DNA of 10,223 nucleotides from DAOTZS01 sp034434335 (GCA_034434335.1 DAOTZS010000052.1:1-10223), one strand, 5' to 3'. Positions 1-6,824 are shown, counted from the first letter of the stretch. Translations and numbers: made by a program. Notes: generated from the sequence alone by a model not told the origin.

Positions 1-396
1 GTCTCCGAGAAGGCCGAGGGGGAAACCGGGTGGCTGTTCCCCGTAGGGGATGAGGTGCATGAACTGGGGTATCCCGATATGTTCAGCGACATGCTGAACG
101 CTTTGGACGAAGGCAGGCAGCCCGCGGAAACCTTCTACGATGGCTATGTGGTGAACGCCATCATGGATGCCTGCTATCGCTCGGCCCGCTCAAAGCGCTG
201 GGAGCCGGTGGAGCTGGAGATCTGGAGAGGAGTGCCGCAACCGGTCGAGGAGAAGCCACCGGTTGAGTATGGAGACAGGTTCCTGGTAGTTAAGCGCGAG
301 CGCATGCCCGATGGCAGAACGAAACTGATCCTCAGGGATAAGGAGACCAACCGCATCGTCCAGAAAGTCATTTCCGTGGATGAGTCACCCATGTAG
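1..396 (+). CDS. Gfo/Idh/MocA-type oxidoreductase, C-terminal end (partial)
   Basis: The frame is open from the first base, so this is the 3' end (131 residues) of a longer gene. The stretch around residues 44-68, with [16 protein letters not shown] followed by a W-E-P-V segment, resembles the last helix of Gfo/Idh/MocA-family NAD(P)-dependent oxidoreductases, which act on sugars, inositols and related cyclic polyols. The Rossmann fold and the substrate motifs lie outside the window, so the substrate cannot be given. A GTG at 55 could be mistaken for a start, but the frame and the family homology run through it. After the usual family end there is a charged tail of about 50 residues (from about residue 82 to the TAG at 394-396) that I do not recognise. 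The gene is on the opposite strand from the flagellar filament cluster and ends tail to tail with it, so it is probably unrelated to motility. Confidence 0.7.
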   Translation, partial: VSEKAEGETGWLFPVGDEVHELGYPDMFSDMLNALDEGRQPAETFYDGYVVNAIMDACYRSARSKRWEPVELEIWRGVPQPVEEKPPVEYGDRFLVVKRERMPDGRTKLILRDKETNRIVQKVISVDESPM

Positions 397-418
397 TGGT
401 CGGAAGGCAAGAAGAGCG

Positions 419-593
<175 letters not shown>

Positions 594-843
594 CTATCTC
601 CAACCTGAATCGCCTGTGACGGCAAGATATACAACGTCAGCAGCGGCTTCCAGCGAGGGGAGGCCGTTTCGCAGGGCCGGCCACGACCTCGCCGGGGACT
701 GGGCCTCTGGACTACACGGCCCCGGTCCATGGGAACGGGTGCCGATAGGCGGGGCTCGTGATCCCCGCGGCCGGACCAGTTGAGATCAGGTAGTCCACGT
801 GGGCGATGTGGCCTTCTGCCGATTGAGGCCGCTATGTTCATAT
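594..843. other. Gap with no convincing gene; possible decayed coding fragment
   Basis: I see no intact gene here. On the minus strand, 831-715 reads as protein-like sequence, including VDYLISTGPAAGITSPAYRH followed by PFPWTGAV, before an in-frame TAG at 714-712. The mix of residues looks more like real protein than a random frame. It has no plausible start of its own, and the reading breaks down after the stop. It may be the relic of a gene that once followed the small membrane-protein gene at 844-1134, or it may be chance. I did not recognise a structured RNA, although the stretch is GC-rich. Confidence 0.2.
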
Positions 844-1134
844 TTACTCCTGCTTGATGGCAGAGAGCTCTTCCCTCACCCCTTCTTCTGGCATGGCCTT
901 TACCTGAGCACTCCTGGTGGAGATCTCCAGGATCACATTCAGGCCATACCCGATGAGGGTGCTGATCAGGAGCACCGCGACCCCGCGTGCCAGCGCCCTA
1001 TCCAGACTTGCCCCTCCACTGTACGCCATCAGGCCAGCCAGCAGCGCCAGGTTGATGACGGCGTAGAAAGTCAGCCGTCCCAATGGCGAGGTACCTGATT
1101 CTCGTTTGATCCTCTGTGTGCGACCCCTTTTCAT
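844..1134 (-). CDS. Small two-helix membrane protein, translationally coupled to sortase
   Basis: This 96-residue protein has a very basic N-terminus (MKRGRTQRIKRES). Two hydrophobic segments follow at about residues 21-39 (LTFYAVINLALLAGLMAYS) and 47-71, and then a charged, acidic tail. The basic N-terminus favours a cytoplasmic start and a hairpin topology with both ends inside. The ATG at 1134 is chosen over upstream in-frame starts because its ATGA overlaps the sortase stop codon and a GGAGG lies 10 nt upstream. A longer reading would run through the sortase gene in the wrong frame. The 4-base overlap means it is very probably co-translated with the sortase. I do not recognise the family. 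It could be a sortase partner or membrane scaffold, but that rests on gene position alone. Confidence 0.7.
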   Translation of the reverse strand: MKRGRTQRIKRESGTSPLGRLTFYAVINLALLAGLMAYSGGASLDRALARGVAVLLISTLIGYGLNVILEISTRSAQVKAMPEEGVREELSAIKQE

Positions 1135-1916
1135 CGTTTGCTGACCTCCTGGCCCAGCCAGTCTGGCCGGGCAATCACAATTGTCCGATGCGAGTTGCCG
1201 TCGGGCGGCCAACAGGTCACTAAAGTCAGCCGTTCGTCCTTCGTCGGCGCGATCCATTGGGCATTCTGCCGACGCTGCTCATCCGAAGCACCGCGTTCGG
1301 GGACGATCAAGACGTCCTCGACGCGGTAGCGGTAAAGCTGCTTGCCCACGTAGAGCTCCACGGCATCACCCGGTTGCAGGTTCCACAGCCCGGCAAAGAC
1401 CTTGCCGGCGATATTGTGATGCCCCGACAAAACTGTGTTGCCGGGCCAGCCTGGCAAGGCCGAGTCGCGATGGAATCCAGCCGCATTGGCCGGTATCTGC
1501 CATTCGGGCTGGCCGGTCTTGGGATTCACTTGCCAGCCCATTACCACGACGGGCGCGTCCAGGCCCAGGGCAGGGATCACAATACGGGTTGGTGGGCTTT
1601 TGGCCGGCGCGACCGCCTTTGGTCGCGCCGGCCTGTTGGCAACCCCAACCACCGCCGAGGAGGTGCGTGCAAGAGCCTCGGGTGTCGGGGAGGGCTGCCA
1701 TAGGCCTGCGCCAGGCGCCGGGGCCACCGTGGGCCGAGGCGCCGCTCCTTGCGCGGCCAGGTGCCCGGGGACCTTGCTGACTGACGTACCCTCTTCTCTC
1801 TCTATAACCACCTTAACAGGGAACTGACAACCACTTGCCATCACCTGAACCGTCAACAACACAACTCCCAAGACCACAGCAGAAGCCCGCAGCATGCGTT
1901 GTGTCAAAGCCGACAT
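1131..1916 (-). CDS. Sortase-family transpeptidase with N-terminal membrane anchor
   Basis: The 261-residue protein is built like a sortase. The N-terminal hydrophobic segment (about residues 9-28) ends in ASGC at 27-30, which could be a signal anchor or a weak lipobox. A Pro/Ala-rich linker (about 50-108) leads to a catalytic domain from about 109 to 252. The three expected active-site residues are visible: His166 in LSGHHN, Cys235 in TLVTC and Arg244 in NSHRTIVIA. Sortases cleave a C-terminal sorting signal on an exported protein and join it to the cell wall or to another subunit. The class cannot be settled here; the TLxTC-W-P-P pattern is compatible with class D/E/F-like enzymes. The ATG at 1916 is chosen because a GGGGGAG site precedes it and the signal segment follows at once; the longer open frame overlaps the HTH gene. 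It lies 59 bp after the HTH gene and overlaps the next gene by 4 bases, so it looks like part of the flagellin-fliS-fliD operon. No LPxTG-type substrate is visible in the window. Confidence 0.88.
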   Translation of the reverse strand: MSALTQRMLRASAVVLGVVLLTVQVMASGCQFPVKVVIEREEGTSVSKVPGHLAAQGAAPRPTVAPAPGAGLWQPSPTPEALARTSSAVVGVANRPARPKAVAPAKSPPTRIVIPALGLDAPVVVMGWQVNPKTGQPEWQIPANAAGFHRDSALPGWPGNTVLSGHHNIAGKVFAGLWNLQPGDAVELYVGKQLYRYRVEDVLIVPERGASDEQRRQNAQWIAPTKDERLTLVTCWPPDGNSHRTIVIARPDWLGQEVSKR

Positions 1917-1975
1917 GCAGCAATCTCCCCCCGAGCGTAACTTGTCAGGCTGCAACGCGCTGAGGTCCTTTGAGA

Positions 1976-2572
1976 TCAGCGCCTCTCCCCTGATAAAGTT
2001 GAGCCAAGGCACCGTTCCACATCTGCCCGGCGCAGGCGCAGACCACGGCCACCAGGCAGTCGCACCGCAGGAAGTTTCCCCTGGCGGATATACCGTCGTA
2101 CCGTGCCCTCCCCTATATTGAGAGCGCGCGCAACTTCTTTCACCGTCTGCCATTGCCCGGGCTCAGATGCCGCGCTTTGATCAGGGGCCTCTTTGGTTGT
2201 CGCCATTGGCGGCGGGCAAACCTCACCAGCGTCCGGAGAAGTGGCACGCCTGGCCGTCTCTCCCTCAAACCGTATCACATAGGCGGCTAAAGATGGCACC
2301 TGCTGACGGAGCTCGGCCAGGCCCTGGGCCAGGTGCTCTTGTGCCAGCCAGCAGCGCGCCAGCTCCCTGGCCAGCTGATCCACCCGAGCTGCCAGTTTGT
2401 GCCACTCCTCTGCCGGCTCAGAGCACACGGCCTCTCTGCCCTCTGCTCCATTGTCACGGCTATCCTCTTCCCATACCACCATCTTGCCGGCCACTATCTC
2501 ACCCTGCGGCGCCAGCGCCTCCCACACCTGGAGGGCAATAGCGCTCGCATCACGCGTCTCGGCTCTATCCAT
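1976..2572 (-). CDS. Helix-turn-helix (MerR/excisionase-like) protein with coiled coil
   Basis: This 198-residue protein has an acidic N-terminal region, a helical, probably coiled-coil stretch (about 55-95, rich in Leu/Ala/Arg heptads), a Pro/Thr/Ser linker (about 108-138) and a C-terminal DNA-binding domain (about 141-188). That domain reads QTVKEVARALNIGEGTVRRY, then IRQGKLPAVRL and a final RRADVERCL, which is the typical winged helix-turn-helix of the excisionase/MerR-like 'HTH_17' type. Having the DNA-binding domain at the C-terminus and a coiled coil before it suggests a dimeric regulator or a nucleoid-type tether rather than a phage excisionase. It starts 18 bp after the fliD stop and precedes the sortase by 59 bp, so it is probably co-transcribed with both. 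Its target is unknown. An autogenous or flagellar regulatory role is inference from position. Confidence 0.75.
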   Translation of the reverse strand: MDRAETRDASAIALQVWEALAPQGEIVAGKMVVWEEDSRDNGAEGREAVCSEPAEEWHKLAARVDQLARELARCWLAQEHLAQGLAELRQQVPSLAAYVIRFEGETARRATSPDAGEVCPPPMATTKEAPDQSAASEPGQWQTVKEVARALNIGEGTVRRYIRQGKLPAVRLPGGRGLRLRRADVERCLGSTLSGERR

Positions 2573-2590
2573 ACTATGGCTCCGCCCATC

Positions 2591-4363
2591 TCAGCCCCAC
2601 GAGCTGAAGGTGGTGAAGAGACCGGCCAGGTACGACGACTGCGACTGTACCTGGGCCAGTTGCTGCAGGAGGGTAGCGTAGCGCCTGGTCAGCATCTGCT
2701 CATAGGCGTCCAGCCTGGTGTTCATCTCGTTGATCCGGCTGGTGAGATATTCCCGCTCGTCGTCCAGCAGCTCTATGGACTCATCCAGCAGGCCGCTGGA
2801 TGTGGTGCTGCCGGTAAAGAGCTCAATCCGGTGGAGCAAGCCGCTGGTTTCGCTGAGGACCGCGTCGAGAAGTTCCGCGACCCCATCCGGATTGGAAGCC
2901 AGGGCCGACTGCAAGGCGCTGCTGTCGCTGAGGGTTAGCCGCAGTTCCGTGTCGAAGGTCAACCCGATCTCGCGCAGAGAGGTGGGAGCGGTCGGGCTCA
3001 GGCCGCTTTGCGGCGTGTTGAGGTCCGAGATCAGCCCAAAACGGAGCCGGTTATAGAGGGTGTCGCCAGCCAGTGTGCCCCGCGTATAGCTCACGCCATC
3101 GGCGTTCTGGGTAACCGCGGTCTTGGCAGCCAGGTACGCGGTCACATCGTTGAAGCGCGCGATAAAAGCATTAATCTGGCTGGTAACAGCATTCGTGTTG
3201 TCGGCAACGGTGAGCGTGATGTTCTCTCCGGCCTTCGTCTCTTTCAGCAGGTTCAGGGTAAGGCCATCAATGACGTCGCTCAGGCTGGTATTGCTGTAAC
3301 GGGTAATGCTCAGGCCGTTGACCTTGAAGCTGGCGGGCGAGGGGGCTGTCAGGGTCTGATCCCACCCGTCGCCGTCACCATCCCCATTGCCGGTCAGGCC
3401 CAGGCCCGAAGCTCCCAGCAGATCACCGCTGCCCTCCAACGTGTAGCCGACCCTGCTGGCCGTAAGGATAAGCTGGTTGTTGATGATCGTGGCCACAAGC
3501 CCGTTGCCATCGGCGTAGGTGGCACTGTTGATCTTGTCCCGGATGCTCTGGAGGGAATCGGTGGCCTCGATGGTGAGGGAGGCGCCTTGAGCCTGATAGG
3601 AGATTTTGGGCGCATCCGGGCGGTAGAAGCTACCTGTAGGGTCGGCATCAGCAAATGTGATCTTGAGCCCGCGGCCGGTATCGTAAACTGTGTTCCTTAC
3701 ATCGCTGTAGGCCTGCCATTCTGCCGTATAGCTGTCCTCGGTGCCGGCATCCGCGATGCTGACCGCCTGCCCCTGGCTGTTCACCAGGCGAAACTGCCAG
3801 ACCCCTCCCGACTGGCGGAATTCCACGTAATAGTCATCGGTGCCGAGCTCGGTCTGGCTCTTTGCCGGAGCGGTGGTGTCATCGGCCTGGATCGCGACCA
3901 CCGGCGCGCCCCCTTTGGCCGTCAGCGCGGCGGAGCGGGTGGTGGCACCTCCCAGCACTACCGTGCCGCTCAACCCCAGCGGCTCGTTGCTATAGGCGAA
4001 GGAACCGGAACGCACCCGATGGACCGTGGCCAGGGTCACATCGCTGATGATGTAAGTGCCCACCGCGGCTGACGCCGAGGCTGTGGCGGTGACATAGCTC
4101 TGATCACTGGAAGTGACCGTCTTCTGGCCGAACACCGTGCTGCCAGACGAAGAGATCAGCTTCTCCGCTTCTGCTTGCAGGGCCTCAAGTTTGGTCTGGA
4201 GATCGTTGTAGACGGCGCGGCGCACTTCCAGTTCATCGCGCTGAGCCTGGAGCCGCTCCAGAGGCTGGCGTTGCAGCGCCATGGTCTGGGCGATGATCTG
4301 GTTCAGCGCGCTGGCCGTGATGCCGCTGGTGCTGCCCGATCCGAGCACAGGGAGTGGGCTCAT
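2591..4363 (-). CDS. fliD: Flagellar filament cap protein FliD (hook-associated protein 2)
   Basis: FliD forms the cap at the growing tip of the filament and helps exported flagellin fold into place. This 590-residue protein has the expected layout. An N-terminal D0/D1 region (about 8-75) contains ITASALNQIIAQTMALQRQP, which matches FliD N-termini. A variable central D2/D3 region spans about 100-350. The C-terminal FliD domain, from about 395, includes SLREIGLTFD and a long final helix with EREYLTSRINEMNTRLDAYE. The last residues (SSYLAGLFTTFSSW) resemble the usual FliD tail. Residues 326-335 form an alternating Asp/Gly run (NGDGDGDGWD) like a calcium-binding loop. The start at 4363 has a GGAGG 8 nt upstream. 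The gene lies 45 bp after fliS and 18 bp before the HTH gene in one minus-strand operon. Confidence 0.95.
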   Translation of the reverse strand: MSPLPVLGSGSTSGITASALNQIIAQTMALQRQPLERLQAQRDELEVRRAVYNDLQTKLEALQAEAEKLISSSGSTVFGQKTVTSSDQSYVTATASASAAVGTYIISDVTLATVHRVRSGSFAYSNEPLGLSGTVVLGGATTRSAALTAKGGAPVVAIQADDTTAPAKSQTELGTDDYYVEFRQSGGVWQFRLVNSQGQAVSIADAGTEDSYTAEWQAYSDVRNTVYDTGRGLKITFADADPTGSFYRPDAPKISYQAQGASLTIEATDSLQSIRDKINSATYADGNGLVATIINNQLILTASRVGYTLEGSGDLLGASGLGLTGNGDGDGDGWDQTLTAPSPASFKVNGLSITRYSNTSLSDVIDGLTLNLLKETKAGENITLTVADNTNAVTSQINAFIARFNDVTAYLAAKTAVTQNADGVSYTRGTLAGDTLYNRLRFGLISDLNTPQSGLSPTAPTSLREIGLTFDTELRLTLSDSSALQSALASNPDGVAELLDAVLSETSGLLHRIELFTGSTTSSGLLDESIELLDDEREYLTSRINEMNTRLDAYEQMLTRRYATLLQQLAQVQSQSSYLAGLFTTFSSWG

Positions 4364-4408
4364 AGTGTGCCTCCAGGCTGGTCATATCTTGAGCAGGTGT
4401 TGGCCTGC

Positions 4409-4774
4409 TTAGCAGACAAACGTTAGCGCATCCTGAGCCGAGGAGGCCTGGCGGGCGGCATCCTCTTGCCGCACCAGCACCTCAACCCAGGCCTGGACCA
4501 GCTCTTGCAGGATATGGGCGGCCTCCTCGTACTTGCCCTTGCGGGCAAGGTCAGCGCAGTACTGGTAGAGCCGGAAGAGCCCGATGGCCACGGGTCCCTG
4601 TTCCAGGTCCAGGCTGTTGCGCAGCACGTTCAGCGCGGCAGTAGCACCTTTCAGGTCTCCTTTGCGGCAGGCCAGGATGGCTGCGTCGTAGACCATTAAG
4701 GTACGCTGGAGCGGATTGGCACTGGTTACCTGGACTTCCCGGTAGCGCTGTGAAGGTTGTCGGTAGGGATTCAT
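4409..4774 (-). CDS. fliS: Flagellin export chaperone FliS
   Basis: FliS binds the disordered C-terminus of newly made flagellin in the cytoplasm and keeps it unpolymerised until export. The 121-residue helical protein shows the family pattern: YREVQVTSANPLQRTLMVYD at residues 11-30 (the usual 'A-P-x-x-L-x-x-x-L-Y-D' region), then SLDLEQGPVAIGLFRLYQYC (about 54-73) and a last helix with LVQAWVEVL. The ATG at 4774 has GAGGAG 7 nt upstream, and the homology begins right after it. An in-frame ATG at 4921 would add 49 residues, but these are encoded by the short hairpin repeats (MYCELQLAP appears twice), so that start is rejected. It lies between flagellin and fliD, the common arrangement. Confidence 0.93.
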   Translation of the reverse strand: MNPYRQPSQRYREVQVTSANPLQRTLMVYDAAILACRKGDLKGATAALNVLRNSLDLEQGPVAIGLFRLYQYCADLARKGKYEEAAHILQELVQAWVEVLVRQEDAARQASSAQDALTFVC

Positions 4775-4802
4775 GGATGACTCCTCGGGCTTACTACATG
4801 TT

Positions 4803-4921
4803 GCGAGCTGTAAACGGTGCGGCGCGAGCTGAAGCTCGCAGTACATGCACGGTGCGAGCAGTAGGGCGAGCTTTAGCTCGCCTGCCGAACGGCGTGGTGC
4901 GAGCTGAAGCTCGCAGTACAT
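4803..4921. repeat. Cluster of short hairpin-forming repeats between flagellin and fliS
   Basis: A 23-bp unit occurs identically at 4824-4846 and 4899-4921. Each contains the palindrome GCGAGCTGAAGCTCGC, an AGCT-cored stem with a 2-nt loop. A related perfect hairpin, GGCGAGCTTTAGCTCGCC, lies at 4865-4882. Partial copies start at 4803 (GCGAGCTG) and 4854 (GCGAGCAG). The units look like REP-type intergenic palindromes. Because they are transcribed between a very highly expressed gene and its chaperone, they could block 3'-to-5' decay of flagellin mRNA or reduce read-through; both are inference. They are not a CRISPR array: the spacing is irregular and there are only two full units. Confidence 0.8.
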
Positions 4922-4925
4922 AAGG

Positions 4926-4961
4926 GGTTCCCGGGGGAACCTGCTACGTCCCCCGGGAACC
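4926..4961 (-). terminator. Strong stem-loop just downstream of flagellin
   Basis: There is a perfect 13-bp inverted repeat, 4926-4938 (GGTTCCCGGGGGA) against 4949-4961, with a 10-nt loop. It starts 37 nt after the flagellin stop codon in the transcribed (minus) direction. No U-tract follows, so it is not a textbook intrinsic terminator. A partial terminator or mRNA-stabilising structure that gives more flagellin than FliS/FliD would fit its place in the operon. The structure is seen directly; the function is inferred. Confidence 0.55.
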
Positions 4962-4998
4962 TCAGGAGGAGGGACCAGCGCCAGCTCTTGCCCATGGC

Positions 4999-6201
4999 TT
5001 AACGGAACAGTTGCAGGACCGACTGTGGTGCGACGTTGGTCTGGGCCAGCATGGCGGTGGCTGTCTGTTGCAGGATGCTGAACTTCACGGCCTCGAGCTG
5101 CTCCAGGGCCATGTCGGCGTTCATGATGCGGTTGTAGGCCGCCTCGGTGTTGATCTTGCCCACCGCCAGGGCGTCTTCCTTGAAGCTGAGGCGGTCCATC
5201 ATGGCGCCGATGTTGGCCAGCGATTCAGATACAACAGCGATAGCGTCGTCAACCTTGTCCATATACGCCCGCGCCGCGGACGCGCTGTCCAGCGACACGC
5301 TGTATGTGCCCGATTTGGTGTAGCTGATGGTGGCAGTATACGTGCCGTCCCCCAGGCCGGTTGAAAGCCCTACCTTCAGCCCAACACCAAAGTCATACGT
5401 AGCGGCTCCGCTATAAGTGAAGCTCAGCTTGTAATCCAATAGGCCACCGTCGGTCCCATCGGCGTCGACAAGGACAGGATTGCCGTTGGAATCGAGTAGT
5501 TGCAGATAGTCGCTTGTACCCAAAATCAACCTGACTGTGTAGGTGCCGCTGGAAAGCTCGCTCAGGCCAGAGAAAACAGTGTTACCTGCACTGAGACTGC
5601 CCAGGATGTTGCTGGGATCCGACACTTCCGAGGCGGTCGAGCTTCCACTGACGGTGGCCAGGTCGCCCAGGCCGGCCGTGCCGGTACCCTGGACATCGTG
5701 CGCCTGGTCTAGGACCCAGGTGGTGTACTTGTCATAGTCGGCGCTGGTCTGGAAGTCGAAGTCCGCTGTGCCATCCAGGAGTGCCAGCCCATTCCACGTG
5801 GTCTGGTTGACGATGTCGTCAATTTCACGGGCGTACTGGGCCAGATCGTTGGCGATGGTATCGCGCTCGGTCTGGCCGAGGGTCTCGGAGGCCGCCTGCT
5901 CGGCCTTGATGCGCATCTTGCTCAGGATGGCGTTGATCTTGTTCAGGCCGCCTTCGGCTACCGCGAGCATGTTCTTGGCGTCGCCGATGTTGTCAATGGC
6001 CTGCTGCAGCGAACTGGCACGCACATCGAACTTGGTGGCCAGGCCCAGCCCTGCCGGGTCGTCGGCCGCTTCGTTGATGCGCCGGCCGCTGGCCAGCCGC
6101 GTCTGGTGCAGGGCCAGGTTCTTGTTGACATCGCGCAGCGCGTTGAGGGTGTTCAGTGCCGCGATGTTGGAATTGATACGGGTGAGATCTACGGTTGCCA
6201 T
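4999..6201 (-). CDS. fliC: Flagellin, major filament subunit
   Basis: This is the filament subunit, exported through the flagellar type III system and polymerised under the FliD cap. It has 400 residues. The conserved N-terminal D0/D1 (about 1-145) includes INSNIAALNTLNALRDVNKN, LASGRRINEAADDPAGLGLA and the NQTTWNGLALLDG segment. A variable outer domain (about 150-300) is rich in Ser, Thr, Gly and Asp. The conserved C-terminal D1/D0 (about 305-400) includes SLANIGAMMDRLSFKEDAL and the end AMLAQTNVAPQSVLQLFR. The start at 6201 has AAGGAG 7 nt upstream. It is the first gene of the minus-strand cluster. A clear sigma-28 promoter is not visible in the 400 bp upstream. The symbol follows common usage; hag or flaA would be equally valid. 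Confidence 0.97.
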   Translation of the reverse strand: MATVDLTRINSNIAALNTLNALRDVNKNLALHQTRLASGRRINEAADDPAGLGLATKFDVRASSLQQAIDNIGDAKNMLAVAEGGLNKINAILSKMRIKAEQAASETLGQTERDTIANDLAQYAREIDDIVNQTTWNGLALLDGTADFDFQTSADYDKYTTWVLDQAHDVQGTGTAGLGDLATVSGSSTASEVSDPSNILGSLSAGNTVFSGLSELSSGTYTVRLILGTSDYLQLLDSNGNPVLVDADGTDGGLLDYKLSFTYSGAATYDFGVGLKVGLSTGLGDGTYTATISYTKSGTYSVSLDSASAARAYMDKVDDAIAVVSESLANIGAMMDRLSFKEDALAVGKINTEAAYNRIMNADMALEQLEAVKFSILQQTATAMLAQTNVAPQSVLQLFR

Positions 6202-6609
6202 GGTATTGCTCCTTTCTCTAGAGTTAGTTTAGTTTGTTTGTTCCCCTGGTCTGTGATTGATAGTGCCCGGCCCTTTCGCATCCTACACTCGCTACCTGCT
6301 CACAGGGCTCCATCACCTCTTATACCGGCTTGCGGGCCGGGCAGTGGCTCTCAACGAGCCGGTACAGGATAAGGGTGGTGCCTTCTGTGGCAGCCCCTGT
6401 GCTGACTACATCTGTCTTGCCGATAGCTCACCTCCTCTGGGAAGGGATTTCCCCCACCTCCGCAAGATCGTCTTCCCCTTCGGAAGACCTTTCAACCCTG
6501 TCCTTCTGCTTATATGTATCGGCCCGTTGCCCTGGCCTCCTGTAAACTTCCCGTAAACACGGCCCCGCCTCGTGCTGCCTGTGTCGAAGTGCCCTCTCGC
6601 GCTTTGCGA
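6202..6609. other. Flagellin upstream region, no confirmed gene
   Basis: This 408-bp stretch holds the flagellin leader and, presumably, its promoter, which I could not place. A 7-bp hairpin lies at 6470-6488 (GTCTTCC, 5-nt loop, GGAAGAC). On the minus strand a good Shine-Dalgarno (GAGGAGGTGAG, 6437-6427) stands just before a 34-codon open frame (6424-6320). That frame begins with ATC rather than ATG and ends in TAA. A second tiny frame, 29 codons with an ATG, spans 6313-6224. Either could be a leader peptide or chance; I do not call them genes. The GCCGATA strings at 6419-6425 (+) and 6517-6523 (-) match the sigma-28 -10 box, but neither has a -35 box at the right distance. Confidence 0.4.
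6602..6609 (+). repeat. Left target-site duplication of MITE copy 2 (CTTTGCGA)
   Basis: The eight bases directly before the left end of the 207-bp element are repeated exactly directly after its right end (6817-6824). A perfect 8-bp direct repeat at the borders is the mark of a transposition event. Confidence 0.9.
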
Positions 6610-6816
6610 GTAACTACTCAGGCGGTGACTGGAAGGGCCACGCCGAGGGCTCGCCCGAGGCGTCACCCTTTTTGGGCCTGCGGCCAGAGGTCGGCCTTCG
6701 CCGACCTTTTTGGTGATGCACCCATGAAGGGTGTCGGCGGTGGGGCGATCTTCCGGATCGCCCCACCCGGCATGAAGTGCCCAGGGAGGGCGATTTCAAT
6801 CGGCCTGAATGGTTAC
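6610..6816 (+). mobile_element. MITE-like element, copy 2 (207 bp, 8-bp target duplication)
   Basis: This non-coding element is bounded by 14-bp imperfect terminal inverted repeats: GTAACTACTCAGGC, and at the other end GTAACCATTCAGGC when read on the minus strand. It is flanked by the perfect 8-bp direct repeat CTTTGCGA. GTAA-type ends with 8-bp duplications are features of IS66-family insertion sequences, so a mobile IS66-type transposase acting in trans is the likely mover; this is inference, since no transposase is present. Internal structure includes a branched hairpin (6624-6667, outer stem GGTGAC/GTCACC), a hairpin around AGGTCGGCCTTCGCCGACCT (6687-6706) and a long GC-rich one around GGGGCGATC/GATCGCCCC (about 6742-6765). 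It aligns end to end with the reverse complement of 419-593, but with different hairpin arms. It separates the two divergent flagellar operons. Confidence 0.88.
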
Positions 6817-6824
6817 CTTTGCGA
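6817..6824 (+). repeat. Right target-site duplication of MITE copy 2 (CTTTGCGA)
   Basis: This is identical to 6602-6609. Joining the flanks with one copy removed recreates a small palindrome, TCTCGC-GCTTT-GCGAGA, which was therefore the insertion target. Confidence 0.9.

Noticed and set aside
1917..2153. Sortase starting at 2153
   Set aside because: That start lies inside the HTH gene. The ATG at 1916 has a strong ribosome-binding site and begins directly at the membrane anchor.
3008..4072. A 354-codon open frame on the plus strand
   Set aside because: It lies wholly antisense to fliD, which has clear family motifs along its length. The plus-strand translation shows no recognisable domain and is the usual by-product of high-GC codon use.
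4803..4921. CRISPR array
   Set aside because: Only two identical units occur, spacing is uneven, the units are short palindromes of the REP type and no cas gene is present.
4775..4921. FliS starting at 4921 with 49 extra residues
   Set aside because: The extra residues come from the intergenic repeats, and the family homology and a good ribosome-binding site support 4774.
6419..6523. GCCGATA strings (6419-6425 on +, 6517-6523 on -) as sigma-28 promoters
   Set aside because: Neither has a TAAA-type -35 box at the required distance. The closest GTTT on the minus strand is about 9 bp too far away.
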